Counted from the first letter of the stretch, positions 33,811 to 43,338 are shown. The stretch: 64,000 bases of DNA from Aphodovivens avicola (GCA_018712515.1 DVGW01000013.1:62001-126000); one strand, 5' to 3'. The notes: generated from the sequence alone by a model not told the origin. A program made the numbers and translations.

Positions 33811-35591
33811 GCCGAGCGCGCCGCAGCGCGACGCATCGCCGCGCCGTACCGTTTCATACCGCAACACGTAGCGTCGTTCGATGCCGCGATGCGAGAAGCA
33901 GCGCCGCGCCACCCCGCCTCGCACAGCGCGATGGTGAACCACGTGCGCTCGTATGGACGGTAGAACGTCTGCTGTTCCACCACACGCGCGCGCCACTGCC
34001 GCTGGATATCGGCCAGATCCTTAGGCTCGGAGCCGTCCTTGGTCTGCCCGACGACGACGAACGAGCCGTGGTATCCGGCCAGGGCGTCGCCCCACGACTC
34101 CACGCTGGAAAGCGCGGGCGCGTACGCCTCGTAGGCCGCACCCCAATTGCCCGGCTGCCAGTCGAGGTAGGTCTCGGGGACGGCCGGATACGTCACCGCC
34201 AAAACGCCCTGCACGCCGATATCGGACGACAGCACCAGCGGCGCGCCGCCGTCCGACGCCGCGCGCTCGACCGACGATTCGAAGTACGTCAGCGGCTCCT
34301 CGTTTTCCGGCGCGTAGCTGTCCGCCACCAGAAGCGCCTGGTTCAACGCGGCGAAGCCGAGCACCACCGCGCATACCGCGCTCGCCAGCATGCGGCTGTC
34401 GATGCGGGAGACGACGAGCGCCGCGGCCAACAGCAGAGGACCGGCCGCCACGACCAGGTAGCGGTAGTAGATGATGAGCGATCCCATCAGCAGCGAGGCC
34501 GCCCACCCGATAGCGATCACGCCGACGTACACCGCCACGCCCGCCGCGCACGCGAGCACATGGTCGCTGCACAGCCACGCCGTCAAGCGCCCTCGTTCGC
34601 GCGACCTCCCCCGCCAGCCCGCGCGCACGCCGCGCACCGCAAGGTACACCACACACACCGCCGCCGCCACGACGAAGGCGCCACACAGGCCGGTCGCGGC
34701 CACCTGAGCCGCCGTGCCGTACGACCCGCGCGCCGCAAACGACACCGGCGCGGTGAGGAACAGGTACGTCGCCTGCTCGACGAAGGTGAGAGGAAACGTG
34801 TAGACCGCCCAGTACGTGTTGCCAACCACCGCCATCTGGCGCGAAAGCTCCGCCAGCCACGGCGCATATAGCAGCACCTGCGCAAAAGCCCCGGCGGCGA
34901 GCACGCCCAGATGGCGCCCGCACGTGCGCACGCGCGCCAGAAGGTAGCACGCCAGCAGCAGGTTGATGACAAACGCCGCGATGGCCGCAAAGTAGTGCAG
35001 GTAGGCGCTCGCCAGGCTCGAAGCGAAGAACAGCGCCCACCAGCGCTTGGGAACGCGCGCCTCGCGCCAGACCATCTCGGAGCGGCGCGCGCCGTCGGCG
35101 CCGCGCTTGCGCACGGCGCAAAAGATGCGGTAGGCGTACACGAAGCACAGCATCACCGCGAACGCCGCCCACGAGTACATGCGGATCTGCGTCGCCTCGA
35201 TCGCCAGATACGGCGTGAACGCCGCGAAGAACGTGAACAGAACGCCGACGCGCCAGCCGAAATCGCGCCGCAGATGGGTGGCTCCCAGAGCGGCGAGCGC
35301 GACCGTTCCCGCCACCGCGAACAGCCGATATACCAGCACGTTGGATCCAAAGACCAGATAGAGAACGTGCAGACACCAGTAGAACAGCACCGGATGCACG
35401 TCGTTGGCGCCGATCGACCAGATCTCCGAGAACGGCTTGCTCGCGATGCCGACCGAGTAGCTCTCGTCGAACCACACGTTGCCGTGAAACGCGTTCGTCA
35501 TCAGAAAGCAGGCGCCCGCCAGCAGGAGCACCAGGTGGAACGGGAGTTTTGAGATACCGAAAACGCGCCGCACGCCGCGAGCCCTTCCCAT
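33726..35591 (-). CDS. GT-C (family 39-like) membrane glycosyltransferase
   Basis: This 621-residue protein has about a dozen hydrophobic helices. It has the GT-C signature N-terminus NVWFDESYSVGIASKPFSEIW, with the catalytic DES in the first outer loop, and NDVHPVLFYWCLHVLY. It should move a sugar from a polyprenyl-phosphate donor onto a lipid or polymer at the outer face of the membrane. The GT2 gene upstream (7-nt gap) likely makes that donor. The last 30 or so residues (Ser/Ala-rich) are encoded antisense to the end of the ABC-F gene and do not look like a normal ending, which suggests loss of an earlier stop. Confidence 0.85.
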   Translation of the reverse strand: MGRARGVRRVFGISKLPFHLVLLLAGACFLMTNAFHGNVWFDESYSVGIASKPFSEIWSIGANDVHPVLFYWCLHVLYLVFGSNVLVYRLFAVAGTVALAALGATHLRRDFGWRVGVLFTFFAAFTPYLAIEATQIRMYSWAAFAVMLCFVYAYRIFCAVRKRGADGARRSEMVWREARVPKRWWALFFASSLASAYLHYFAAIAAFVINLLLACYLLARVRTCGRHLGVLAAGAFAQVLLYAPWLAELSRQMAVVGNTYWAVYTFPLTFVEQATYLFLTAPVSFAARGSYGTAAQVAATGLCGAFVVAAAVCVVYLAVRGVRAGWRGRSRERGRLTAWLCSDHVLACAAGVAVYVGVIAIGWAASLLMGSLIIYYRYLVVAAGPLLLAAALVVSRIDSRMLASAVCAVVLGFAALNQALLVADSYAPENEEPLTYFESSVERAASDGGAPLVLSSDIGVQGVLAVTYPAVPETYLDWQPGNWGAAYEAYAPALSSVESWGDALAGYHGSFVVVGQTKDGSEPKDLADIQRQWRARVVEQQTFYRPYERTWFTIALCEAGWRGAASRIAASNDATCCGMKRYGAAMRRAAARSAYSPSASAASSHSSSSASICACRSSSWL

Positions 35592-35598
35592 GGCGCAC

Positions 35599-36807
35599 CT
35601 ACCGCGCCGGCACTTCGTAAGCGCGCCTCACCACGTAGAGAGGGCGATGCTTGGACTCGATATAGGCGCGTGCCAGATACTCGCCGAACAGGCCCAGCAC
35701 CGCCATCTGGATGCCGCTCATCAGCAGCACCACGTACACCAGCACCCGGTTCATGGACACGCCGTCATGAAACGCCACCGTATCGAAGGCGTCCACCGCG
35801 AACAGCGCTAACGCCGCAAGCGCCAGCACCACGCCCAGAATCATCACCGCGCGCAGCGGCCAGGTGGAAAACGCCACGACGCCGTTCCACGCATAGCTGA
35901 ACAGGCTGCCCATCGACCACTTGCTCTTGCCCGCGTAGCGGTCGTGAACGCGGTAGGTGATAACGCGCGTTTTAAAGCCCACCCACGAGAACATGCCCTT
36001 GGAGAAGCGGAAATGCTCGCGCATCGAGAGCAGCGCGTCGGCCACCTGACGCGTGAACACGCGGAAGTCGCTTGCGCCCTCGACGATCTCCAGGTTGCTC
36101 ATGTCCCTGAACATGCGGTAAAACACGCGCTTGAACGCGCGCAGGGGCAGGCTCTCGCGGCGGTGCTCCTGAACGGCGGCGACGCAATCGATCGCGGGAT
36201 CCTCCCGCAAAAGGCGGTACATGTCGAGGGCGACGTCCGGATCCTGTTGCATATCGGCGTCGATGAAGCCGAGCGCGGCGCCCGTCGCTTGCTCCAACCC
36301 GGCGAACATGGCGGCCTCTTTGCCGAAGTTGCGCGAGAACTCGACCACCCGAAACGCGATGCGCCGCCTTGCCAGGGGCTCGCAAGCGGCGGGCGCGGCA
36401 GGATCGGGAGAGCCAGCTGCGATGGAATCGGATGCGCCCGCAGAAGCCGAAGCGGAGACGCCGGGCGAAACCGGTGCGGGGGCGCCGCCATCGCTCGAAA
36501 CACCCTCATCGGCGTCCTCGCGCCTGGCAGCGAGCGCGACGTCTGCGCCGGCATCCTCCCGCGCCGCGGCGGGAACCCGCTTCTCGTAGGCGGCGATCTG
36601 CTCACGGATGACGCGCGCCGTGCCGTCGGTGCTGCCGTCGTCCACGAACACCAGCTCGCACGACGCGTCGATCGACTCTAGGCGCGCGATGGCGGTCGGA
36701 ATGAACACGCGGAGGTTCTCCGCTTCGTTGTAGCACGGGACAATCAAAGAGAAATCCGTCGCGCCCTGCAGCGCGCACTCGTTCCCGGCAGACATGGCTT
36801 CGTGCAC
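35599..36807 (-). CDS. GT2 polyprenyl-phosphate glycosyltransferase (DPM1/GtrB type) with low-complexity insert
   Basis: This 402-residue protein has a GT-A domain with FSLIVPCYNEAENLRVFIPTA, VFVDDGSTDGT, FSRNFGKEAAMFAGL and IDADMQQDP. Two C-terminal membrane helices follow (WPLRAVMILGVVLALAALALF and RVLVYVVLLMSGIQMAVLGLFGEYLARAYIE). It should make a polyprenyl-P-sugar on the inner face. Unusually, about 75 residues rich in Ala, Ser, Pro, Glu and Asp are inserted between the DDGS region and the RNFGKE motif. A GTG with AGGA six bases upstream is preferred; an ATG four codons later is possible. Confidence 0.9.
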   Translation of the reverse strand: MHEAMSAGNECALQGATDFSLIVPCYNEAENLRVFIPTAIARLESIDASCELVFVDDGSTDGTARVIREQIAAYEKRVPAAAREDAGADVALAARREDADEGVSSDGGAPAPVSPGVSASASAGASDSIAAGSPDPAAPAACEPLARRRIAFRVVEFSRNFGKEAAMFAGLEQATGAALGFIDADMQQDPDVALDMYRLLREDPAIDCVAAVQEHRRESLPLRAFKRVFYRMFRDMSNLEIVEGASDFRVFTRQVADALLSMREHFRFSKGMFSWVGFKTRVITYRVHDRYAGKSKWSMGSLFSYAWNGVVAFSTWPLRAVMILGVVLALAALALFAVDAFDTVAFHDGVSMNRVLVYVVLLMSGIQMAVLGLFGEYLARAYIESKHRPLYVVRRAYEVPAR

Positions 36808-37136
36808 CGCCTTTCCTCTCGCTTCGCCCTCTCGTGCCCGCAAACGAGGAGAGTGTAGCATCGGGGCACGGCGACGGAGCAGGTTTTGCCGAGCCGTTAC
36901 AAAGATACCCCTGCTGGTGTATTTCCTTGGATAAGGCGTGAAGCCGGCGTGACGATGCCGCGAAGGTTCGGAAAACCGGCGCGATCGCCCTTGCCGTTTG
37001 CGGCGGATGCGCTATGGTGCCCGCATGAGAGCGCTCGCTACACGCTACGCCCGCACCCGGCGCAGCCGAATCGACGGGACGCCGCCGGCGGCGAACAGCG
37101 AGCGAGACGGCAAGGCAGGACAAGGGAGGCGCAGAC

Positions 37137-38183
37137 ATGATCGTACATGCAGACGATTTCGGCATCACCGCATGGCAGGCGCGCGCGATCCTGAGCCTGT
37201 CGGATGTTTGCGGTGGGCGGGGCGCGCTGAACAGCGTGAGCATCTTTGCCAACAGCCCGGCTTTCGAGGAGGCGGCGCGACTCGCGCGCCCGTTCGTGCT
37301 CGCCGGCCGCGCAGCGGAGCGAAAGGGCGACAACGTCGCTAGCGACCACGCAGCCGGAGGCGAGCTGTCGAGCGGCACAGCGGAGCCGGACGCGCGGCCG
37401 GGGCGCGCGGAGGCGAGCGGCGGACTCTCGATCGGGCTCCATCTGAACCTGGTGGAGGGCCCTTGCTGCGCCGATCCCACGACGATCCCGCTCCTCGTCG
37501 ACGAACGGGGTATGTTCCGCAACGACTTCGTCAGGCTCCTGATGATGTCGGCGGGCCCCCAGCGCCGCGACCTGGCAGCGCAGACGAAGATAGAGTGCGA
37601 AGCCCAGATCGAGCGCTTCCTACAGCTGTTCCCCGAGATGCGCGACGGCATGCGCATCGACAGCCACCAGCACGTGCACGCGATCCCCCTGGTGTTCGAC
37701 GCCCTCCTTGCGGCGCTGACGGCGCGGGGCGTGCGCGTCGAGCGGATGCGGCTGCCCTCCGAGCCGCTCGGGCCCCACCGCCGCTGCGGCACGCTCGCGC
37801 TTTCCGGAACCGCCAACCGCGCGAAGGCGCTGCTGCTCACGCGGCTATGCCGGCGCGTCCACGCGCGCGTGCCCGACGGGTGCGCGACGCCGGTGTTCTG
37901 CGGCGTGGTCCTCTCGGGAAAGATGAGCTGCGCCACGCCCCAGCTCGCACGCGCCTTCGAGGAGGAGGCCTCCTGCCTCGCCGCCGTGCGCGCCGCGCGG
38001 GACCGCCACCCCCTCCTGCCTGAAGACGCCCAGGTGGAGATGCTCTTTCATCCCGTCAGCGTGCCCGTCGAGGAATGCCTCGACCCCCTCAACGCGCCGT
38101 TCGCCTCCGCCTGCGCATCGCCTGAGCGCGACGAGGAGGCGCAGACGATCCGCCGGTTCGCCTGCGAGGAGCCGGCCGCCTAG
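37137..38183 (+). CDS. YdjC/ChbG-type carbohydrate deacetylase
   Basis: This 348-residue protein has the YdjC motifs: MIVHADDFGITAW (metal-binding Asp pair), GLHLNLVEGP, IDSHQHVHAIP (metal His pair) and LFHPVSV. The family removes N-acetyl groups from amino sugars or oligosaccharides. A stretch at about residues 62-95 (VASDHAAGGELSSGTAEPDARPGRAEA) is a low-complexity insert. AGGGAGGCGCAGAC precedes the ATG. It is divergent from the GT2/GT-C pair, which suggests a joint pathway that makes, deacetylates and transfers an amino sugar. Its stop overlaps the convergent MFS stop at CTAG. Confidence 0.9.
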   Translation: MIVHADDFGITAWQARAILSLSDVCGGRGALNSVSIFANSPAFEEAARLARPFVLAGRAAERKGDNVASDHAAGGELSSGTAEPDARPGRAEASGGLSIGLHLNLVEGPCCADPTTIPLLVDERGMFRNDFVRLLMMSAGPQRRDLAAQTKIECEAQIERFLQLFPEMRDGMRIDSHQHVHAIPLVFDALLAALTARGVRVERMRLPSEPLGPHRRCGTLALSGTANRAKALLLTRLCRRVHARVPDGCATPVFCGVVLSGKMSCATPQLARAFEEEASCLAAVRAARDRHPLLPEDAQVEMLFHPVSVPVEECLDPLNAPFASACASPERDEEAQTIRRFACEEPAA

Positions 38184-39556
38184 CGCACCTTCCACACCGC
38201 GCCGACGAGCACGGCGAACGAGAGCAAAGCCGATAGGCCGAAGGCGAGCTGGTAGCCGAACGCGACCGCCTCGCCCGACGCCGCCGCACCGAACGCCGTG
38301 ATGGCGAACACCATCAGCGCGGTGCCGAACGATGCGCATGCCTGACGGATGCAAGCGAAGAACGCGCTGCCGTCCATGATGACCTGGTGCGAAAGCTCGG
38401 AGAGACCCCACGAGTTGAGCGGGCCGATCAGCGAGCTCACGCCGATGCCGCGAATCGTCTGCATGATAGCGACCAGCCACAGCGGCGTCCGCTCGTCGAT
38501 AAACGCCATGGATACGGCGCCGATCGTCAGAAGCGCGCCTGCGGCGATGGTCACCGGGCGCGGCCCGATCCTGTCGGCGAGGATACCCGCCAGCGGGTTG
38601 AACACGATAGCGAGGATGGTGGCGGGGATGAACACGAGACCCGCCTCCAGCGCGCTGCCTCCGCACAGCCCCTGCACGTAGAGCGGCACGATGAGCGTGA
38701 TGCCCATGAACGAGCCGAACAGGCAGTTCTGCACCACGAAGCTGACGCGGAACCGCTTGGAGCCGAAGATGCTCATGTTGATGAGCGGATGCGCGATGCG
38801 GTTCTGGCGCCCCACGAACAGCACGAGGCACGCCGCGCCGATCAGCAGCGCCGTCCACACCGAGGGGTCGGCGAAGCCTGCACTCGACGCGTTGGAGAAC
38901 CCGAGCAGCAGGCCGCCCAGACCCAGCGTCGAAAGGGCGAAGGAGATCACGTCGAGCGACGCTTTGCGCTCGGGCACCTCCTCGCGCTCGACGAACAGCA
39001 GGGCCAGCACGAACAGCACAGCGAGCGCCGCCATCAGGATGAGGAAGAAGCTGCGCCATCCCCACGAGTCGACAAGCGCGCCGCCGATCGTGGGACCGAT
39101 GTTGGGCGCAAACCCCATCGCGATGCCCGCGATGCCCATGGCGGTGCCGTTCTGCCCTTTGGGAAAGCGCATCATGACAATGGACTGCACCAGCGGAAGC
39201 GTGATGCCCGCCGCGAACGCCTGCATCACGCGCGCAAGCACCAGCACGGGAAAGTTCAGCGCCACGAACGCGACGAGCGAGCCGGCAAAAAAGACGCCCA
39301 GCACCATGAAGAGCAGGGTGCGCGTCGACATCTTGAGCGACAAAAACGTCACCAGGGGAACGGTGATGCCGAGCACCAGCATGTAGACGGTGGTGAGCCA
39401 TTGGCCGAGGCTGGCATCCACGCCCAGATCGGCTTCCACGCCGCCCAACATGGCGTTCATGACGGTTTGGGTGAGGGAGCCGAACGCGCACGCGAACACG
39501 ACGATGGCGAACAGCGCGTACACCCGCCCCCGTTCGGATTTGATCAGACTTGCCAC
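38180..39556 (-). CDS. MFS multidrug exporter (DHA2/EmrB-like)
   Basis: This 458-residue membrane protein has about 14 hydrophobic segments. It has DHA2 features such as LGQWLTTVYMLVLGITVPLVTFLSLKMSTR, RVMQAFAAGITLPLVQSIVM and GFAPNIGPTIGGALVDSWGWRSFF (motif C). It should export drugs or metabolites using proton motive force. The GTG start is chosen for its GAGGAGGATC site; longer in-frame reading adds an Arg-rich stretch without hydrophobicity. Confidence 0.9.
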   Translation of the reverse strand: MASLIKSERGRVYALFAIVVFACAFGSLTQTVMNAMLGGVEADLGVDASLGQWLTTVYMLVLGITVPLVTFLSLKMSTRTLLFMVLGVFFAGSLVAFVALNFPVLVLARVMQAFAAGITLPLVQSIVMMRFPKGQNGTAMGIAGIAMGFAPNIGPTIGGALVDSWGWRSFFLILMAALAVLFVLALLFVEREEVPERKASLDVISFALSTLGLGGLLLGFSNASSAGFADPSVWTALLIGAACLVLFVGRQNRIAHPLINMSIFGSKRFRVSFVVQNCLFGSFMGITLIVPLYVQGLCGGSALEAGLVFIPATILAIVFNPLAGILADRIGPRPVTIAAGALLTIGAVSMAFIDERTPLWLVAIMQTIRGIGVSSLIGPLNSWGLSELSHQVIMDGSAFFACIRQACASFGTALMVFAITAFGAAASGEAVAFGYQLAFGLSALLSFAVLVGAVWKVR

Positions 39557-39722
39557 GGCGATCCTCCTCGCGAATCCCTGCGCAATGCAGCGCACGATGC
39601 CGCTCGGCGGAGTTCTCGGGTCCCGCGCGAGCCGTCGGCACACCTTCCGCGCGGGACGAGTTGCAGTATAGCGCGAGCGAGCGCCTGCGTCGCGCCTTGC
39701 GGCGACGCGGCGTCGAGGCGCG

Positions 39723-40280
39723 CTAGTTGAATTTCTGCTGGGTCTTTTCCAACCCGTGCTCGATGAGGTAGAGCGTCGCCTGGCACGCCAGGTCGCACGC
39801 ATGCTCGAAGTCCTCCGCGGCCTCCTTCTTGGGCAGCGACAGCACGTAGTCCGCCACGTTCATGCGCCCCGGCGGGCGCCCGATGCCGCAGCGCACGCGG
39901 AACCAGTCGCGCGTGCCCAGCTTGTCGCAGATCGAGCGCAGACCGTTGTGCCCCGCATGCCCGCCGCCGAACTTGACGCGGATGGTGCCGGGGTCGATGT
40001 CCAGCTCGTCGTGAATGACGATCAGGTGGTCGGGAGCGACGCCGTAGGCGTTGCACAGCTGCTTGACCGGGCCGCCCGAGGTGTTCATGTAGCTTTGGGG
40101 CTTGGCCAGCACCACGTCGATGTCGTGGTAGGCGCCCTTGGCCGTGAGCGAGCCGCACTCGGTCTTCCAGTACCGCGCGCCCACTTCCGCGCCGATGAGG
40201 TCCACGGTGTCGAACCCGGCGTTGTGCCGGGTGTGCGCGTATTCCTCGCCCGGGTTCCCCAGGCCGACGATCAGATACAT
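39723..40280 (-). CDS. pth: Peptidyl-tRNA hydrolase
   Basis: This 185-residue cytoplasmic enzyme releases peptides from stalled peptidyl-tRNA. It starts MYLIVGLGNPGEEYAHTRHNAGF, with the catalytic His in HNAGF and the Asn in GLGNPG. Later come SYMNTSGGPV and GGGHAGHNGLRSI. The start follows GGAGGAACGTTC. It lies downstream of prs on the same strand but is separated by a large terminator-like hairpin. Confidence 0.97.
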   Translation of the reverse strand: MYLIVGLGNPGEEYAHTRHNAGFDTVDLIGAEVGARYWKTECGSLTAKGAYHDIDVVLAKPQSYMNTSGGPVKQLCNAYGVAPDHLIVIHDELDIDPGTIRVKFGGGHAGHNGLRSICDKLGTRDWFRVRCGIGRPPGRMNVADYVLSLPKKEAAEDFEHACDLACQATLYLIEHGLEKTQQKFN

Positions 40281-40372
40281 GAACGTTCCTCCATTATCGA
40301 AAGGCACTCGTCTAGAAAGGTCGAATCCCGCTTCGGCCTCAGTCGCCTGCCGCCGCGAACGATTTCAGCAAG

Positions 40373-40464
40373 AAGCCCCCTTCGCGCCCGAGATCCGGGA
40401 GATTCCGCGCGCGCCGCGTACTTCGGGTACGCAAGCCCGCGGGATCGCGCGCGAGGGGGCTTTT
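40373..40464 (-). terminator. Large branched terminator after prs
   Basis: AAGCCCCCTTCGCGC (40373-40387) pairs with GCGCGAGGGGGCTTTT (40449-40464). An inner hairpin GCGTAC-TTCGG-GTACGC lies near 40425-40441. It sits between prs and pth. T-runs flank both sides, so it may work in either direction. Confidence 0.7.
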
Positions 40465-40506
40465 CTGCGTCGATGCGTTTTGAGCTCGGCAGAACCGCCG
40501 AAACCC

Positions 40507-41469
40507 CTACTCGAACAGGCTCGCCACCGAGCCGTTGCTGTAGACGTTCTGGATGGTCTGGGCGAACAGCGGGCCCAGCGACATGACCTTGATCTTGCCG
40601 GTCTGGCGGTCAAGCGGCACGGGCACGGCGTTGGTCACGAGCACCTGCTCGATGCAGGAGTTCTCGATGCGGTCATAGGCCGGGCCACTGAACAGGCCGT
40701 GCGTGGCGCAGGCGAGCACCTTGGCGGCGCCCTTGGCCTTCAGCGTGGCGGCGGCGGCCACGAGCGAGCCGGCCGTGTCGATCATGTCGTCGTTGAGGAT
40801 GCAGATCTTGCCGGTGACGTCGCCGATCAGCGCCGTGATCTCGGCCTGGTTGTGCTTGGGGCGGTCCTTGTGCATGATCGCGATGTCGCAGTCCAGCATC
40901 GTGGAGAACTTCTTTGCGGCCTTGGCGCGTCCCACGTCGGGGGACACGACGACGGTCTGCTCGGGGTCGAGGCCCATGCTCCTGTAGTAGTCCACGAAGA
41001 TGCCCATGGCGGTCATGTGGTTCACCGGGATGTTGAAGAAGCCCTGGATGGCGTCCTGGTGCAGGTCGATCGTGATGACGTTGTCGACGCCCGACGCCTC
41101 CAGCAGATCGGCGACCAGCTTGGCGGTGATGGGCTCGCGCGGAGCGGCCTTGCGGTCCTGGCGCGCGTAGCCGTAATGCGCGATAACGGCGGACACGTTG
41201 TGGGCGCTGGCGCGCTTGGCGGCGTCGGCCATGATCAGCAGCTCCATAAGGGCGTCGTTGACGTCCATGCCGGATCCGCAGCACACAGACTGGATGAGGA
41301 AGACCTCCTTGCCGCGCACGCTTTCCTGATAGCGCGCGTAGATCTCGCCGTTGGCGAACTTCTCGAGCTTGACGTTGCCCAGCGGCACGCCGAGCTCCTT
41401 GGAGATATCGTCCGCCAGACCGGGATTGACCGAGCCCGCGAACAGGGCGATGGGCCTCTCTTCCGCCAT
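40507..41469 (-). CDS. prs: Ribose-phosphate pyrophosphokinase
   Basis: This 320-residue cytoplasmic enzyme makes PRPP from ribose 5-phosphate and ATP for nucleotide, histidine and tryptophan synthesis. Motifs: IALFAGSVNPGLADDIS, YGYARQDRKAAPREPI (flexible ATP-binding loop), TIDLHQDAIQGFFNIPV, VVVSPDVGRAKAAKKF and the PRPP-binding ILNDDMIDTAGSL. AAGGAGCGCAC precedes the ATG. It is downstream of glmU on the same strand. Confidence 0.97.
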   Translation of the reverse strand: MAEERPIALFAGSVNPGLADDISKELGVPLGNVKLEKFANGEIYARYQESVRGKEVFLIQSVCCGSGMDVNDALMELLIMADAAKRASAHNVSAVIAHYGYARQDRKAAPREPITAKLVADLLEASGVDNVITIDLHQDAIQGFFNIPVNHMTAMGIFVDYYRSMGLDPEQTVVVSPDVGRAKAAKKFSTMLDCDIAIMHKDRPKHNQAEITALIGDVTGKICILNDDMIDTAGSLVAAAATLKAKGAAKVLACATHGLFSGPAYDRIENSCIEQVLVTNAVPVPLDRQTGKIKVMSLGPLFAQTIQNVYSNGSVASLFE

Positions 41470-41579
41470 GATGTGCGCTCCTTTGCTTCGCTGGTAAACA
41501 GATGGTTCCACGGCTTCGCCGCTCCCCGTATTGTAACGGCAGCGCCGCACTTCAAACACATTTTAGCTGCCCTTACTCC

Positions 41580-41746
41580 AAAAAAGCGACGTTTTGCGCA
41601 GGGCGTTCTCCGCCACACGCCGGCAGGCATTCAACAAGTCGCCGAGGGACGTAGGATCGCACAGCAAAACCCCAGGTCGCAGAAAAAGGAAAGCGCCGGC
41701 GGCATCTTGGAATGCCGCCGGCGCTATGCAAAACGTCGCTTTTTTG
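41580..41746. repeat. Perfect 20-bp inverted repeat around the glmU terminator
   Basis: CCAAAAAAGCGACGTTTTGC (41580-41599) is mirrored exactly at 41727-41746. The arms resemble those of the element at 1432-1667 (AACGCATTTTTTGG). The 127 bp between include the glmU terminator. Confidence 0.75.
41693..41726 (-). terminator. Rho-independent terminator of glmU
   Basis: The 14-bp perfect stem AGCGCCGGCGGCAT / ATGCCGCCGGCGCT has a 6-nt loop. On the minus strand it is followed by TTTCCTTTTT. Confidence 0.88.
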
Positions 41747-41755
41747 GATGAGCCC

Positions 41756-43147
41756 CTACTTTTTCTTGCTGAACAGGCCCAGGCGGGCGCGTTTCTTCTC
41801 GGCCCAGCCCTTGACCTCGGTCTGCTCGGCGCGCGCGATGCCCAGCGAATCGGGCTGAACGTCCTCGGTGATGACCGAGCCGGCGCCGACGATCGCGCCG
41901 GTGCCGATGTTGACCGGGGCGACCATCATCGTGTCGCTGCCGATGAACGCGCCGTCGCCGATGACGGTGGAGTGCTTCTTGGCGCCGTCGTAGTTGCAGG
42001 TGATGGAGCCCGCGCCGATGTTGACGCCCTCGCCGATGAGCGCGTCGCCGATGTAGCTGAGGTGCGGCACCTTGGAGCCCTTGCCCACCGTGGACTTCTT
42101 GATCTCGACGTGCGTGCCCGCCTTGGCGTCCTCGCACAGATGCGCGCCGGGGCGCAGGTACGCGCGCGGGCCGCACGTGGCGCCGTCGTCGATGGCGGAC
42201 TCGATCGCGATGGTCTCGTCGACCGTGCAGCCGCGTCCGACCACGGTGTCGGTCAGGCGCGTGTTGGGGCCGATGACGCTGCCCTCGCCCACGCTGGTTT
42301 TACCGTACAGGAACGTGAGCGGCAGGATCTCGACGTCGCGTGCCACCTTGGCGTCGGGGCCGACCCACACCAGATCGGGATCGGTCATCGTGACGCCCTC
42401 GGCCATCAGGCGCTCGTTGATGCGGCGCTGCAGCTGCTTGGTCGCCTGCGCCAGCTGGCCGCGCGAGTTGACGCCCAGGCACTCCGCCGGATCATCGGTC
42501 GGCATCGCGAGCACCGCACGCCCCGCCTCACGGCAGATGTAGAGCACGTCGGTGAGGTAGAACTCGCCCTGCGCGTTGTTGTTGCTCACCTTGAGCAGCG
42601 CGTCAAACAGCGCCTTGCCGTCAAAGCAGTAGAAGCCGGAGTTGCACTCGGTGATGGCGGCCTCGGCGTCGTTGGCGTCCTTCTGCTCGACGATGCGCTC
42701 CACCTCGCCGGAAGCGTCGCGCACGATGCGGCCGTAGCCGGTGGGGTCGTCGAGCTCCATCGTCAGCACCACGACGGCGGCGTCGGCGCGCTCGCGCATC
42801 TCGACGAGCTTGCGGATGGTCGCGGGCGTGATGAGGGGGCAGTCGCCCGAGAGCACCACGACGGAGCCCTCGAAGTCGCCCAGCTGTTCGCGGCAGGAGT
42901 TGACGGCGTCGGCGGTGCCGCGGCGCACGTACTGCTCGGCGATCTGGGTGTCGCCCTCCACCAGGGGGATCACTTGGTCGCGCTCGTGGCCGACCACGGT
43001 GACGATGCGGGAGAGCCCCGCCTCGTGCGCGGCGTCGATAACCCAACGCACCATCGGCTTGCCCAGAACCTCGTGGGCGACCTTGGGCTTACGCGACTTC
43101 ATGCGGGTGCCGGCACCGGCAGCCAAAACGATTGCAGCAGATTCCAT
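41756..43147 (-). CDS. glmU: Bifunctional GlmU: GlcNAc-1-P uridyltransferase / GlcN-1-P acetyltransferase
   Basis: This 463-residue enzyme makes UDP-GlcNAc for peptidoglycan. The N-terminal uridyltransferase domain has IVLAAGAGTRMKSRKPKVAHEVLGKP. The C-terminal half is a left-handed beta helix of hexapeptide repeats (VNIGAGSITCNYDGAKKHSTVIGDGAFIGSDTMMVAPVNIGTGAIVGAGSVIT), including the acetyltransferase His/Asn region. The length matches the family. GGAGGTCCC precedes the ATG. Confidence 0.97.
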   Translation of the reverse strand: MESAAIVLAAGAGTRMKSRKPKVAHEVLGKPMVRWVIDAAHEAGLSRIVTVVGHERDQVIPLVEGDTQIAEQYVRRGTADAVNSCREQLGDFEGSVVVLSGDCPLITPATIRKLVEMRERADAAVVVLTMELDDPTGYGRIVRDASGEVERIVEQKDANDAEAAITECNSGFYCFDGKALFDALLKVSNNNAQGEFYLTDVLYICREAGRAVLAMPTDDPAECLGVNSRGQLAQATKQLQRRINERLMAEGVTMTDPDLVWVGPDAKVARDVEILPLTFLYGKTSVGEGSVIGPNTRLTDTVVGRGCTVDETIAIESAIDDGATCGPRAYLRPGAHLCEDAKAGTHVEIKKSTVGKGSKVPHLSYIGDALIGEGVNIGAGSITCNYDGAKKHSTVIGDGAFIGSDTMMVAPVNIGTGAIVGAGSVITEDVQPDSLGIARAEQTEVKGWAEKKRARLGLFSKKK

Positions 43148-43338
43148 GGGACCTCCCTACGCCGTCCGTCCTTCATCGTGGAAAACGCGCCTCAGCGCGC
43201 GGACATTCTTGGCATTCCGGGGAAAGTATAGCGCACGCATGCGCCCAATCGTCCTGTGCGCGCCGCTTCTCCGGCAAACGCGCGTCGCCGAACGCGGCCC
43301 GAACCGCAGTATCCCGGCGCACGGCGCGAACGCCTCCC

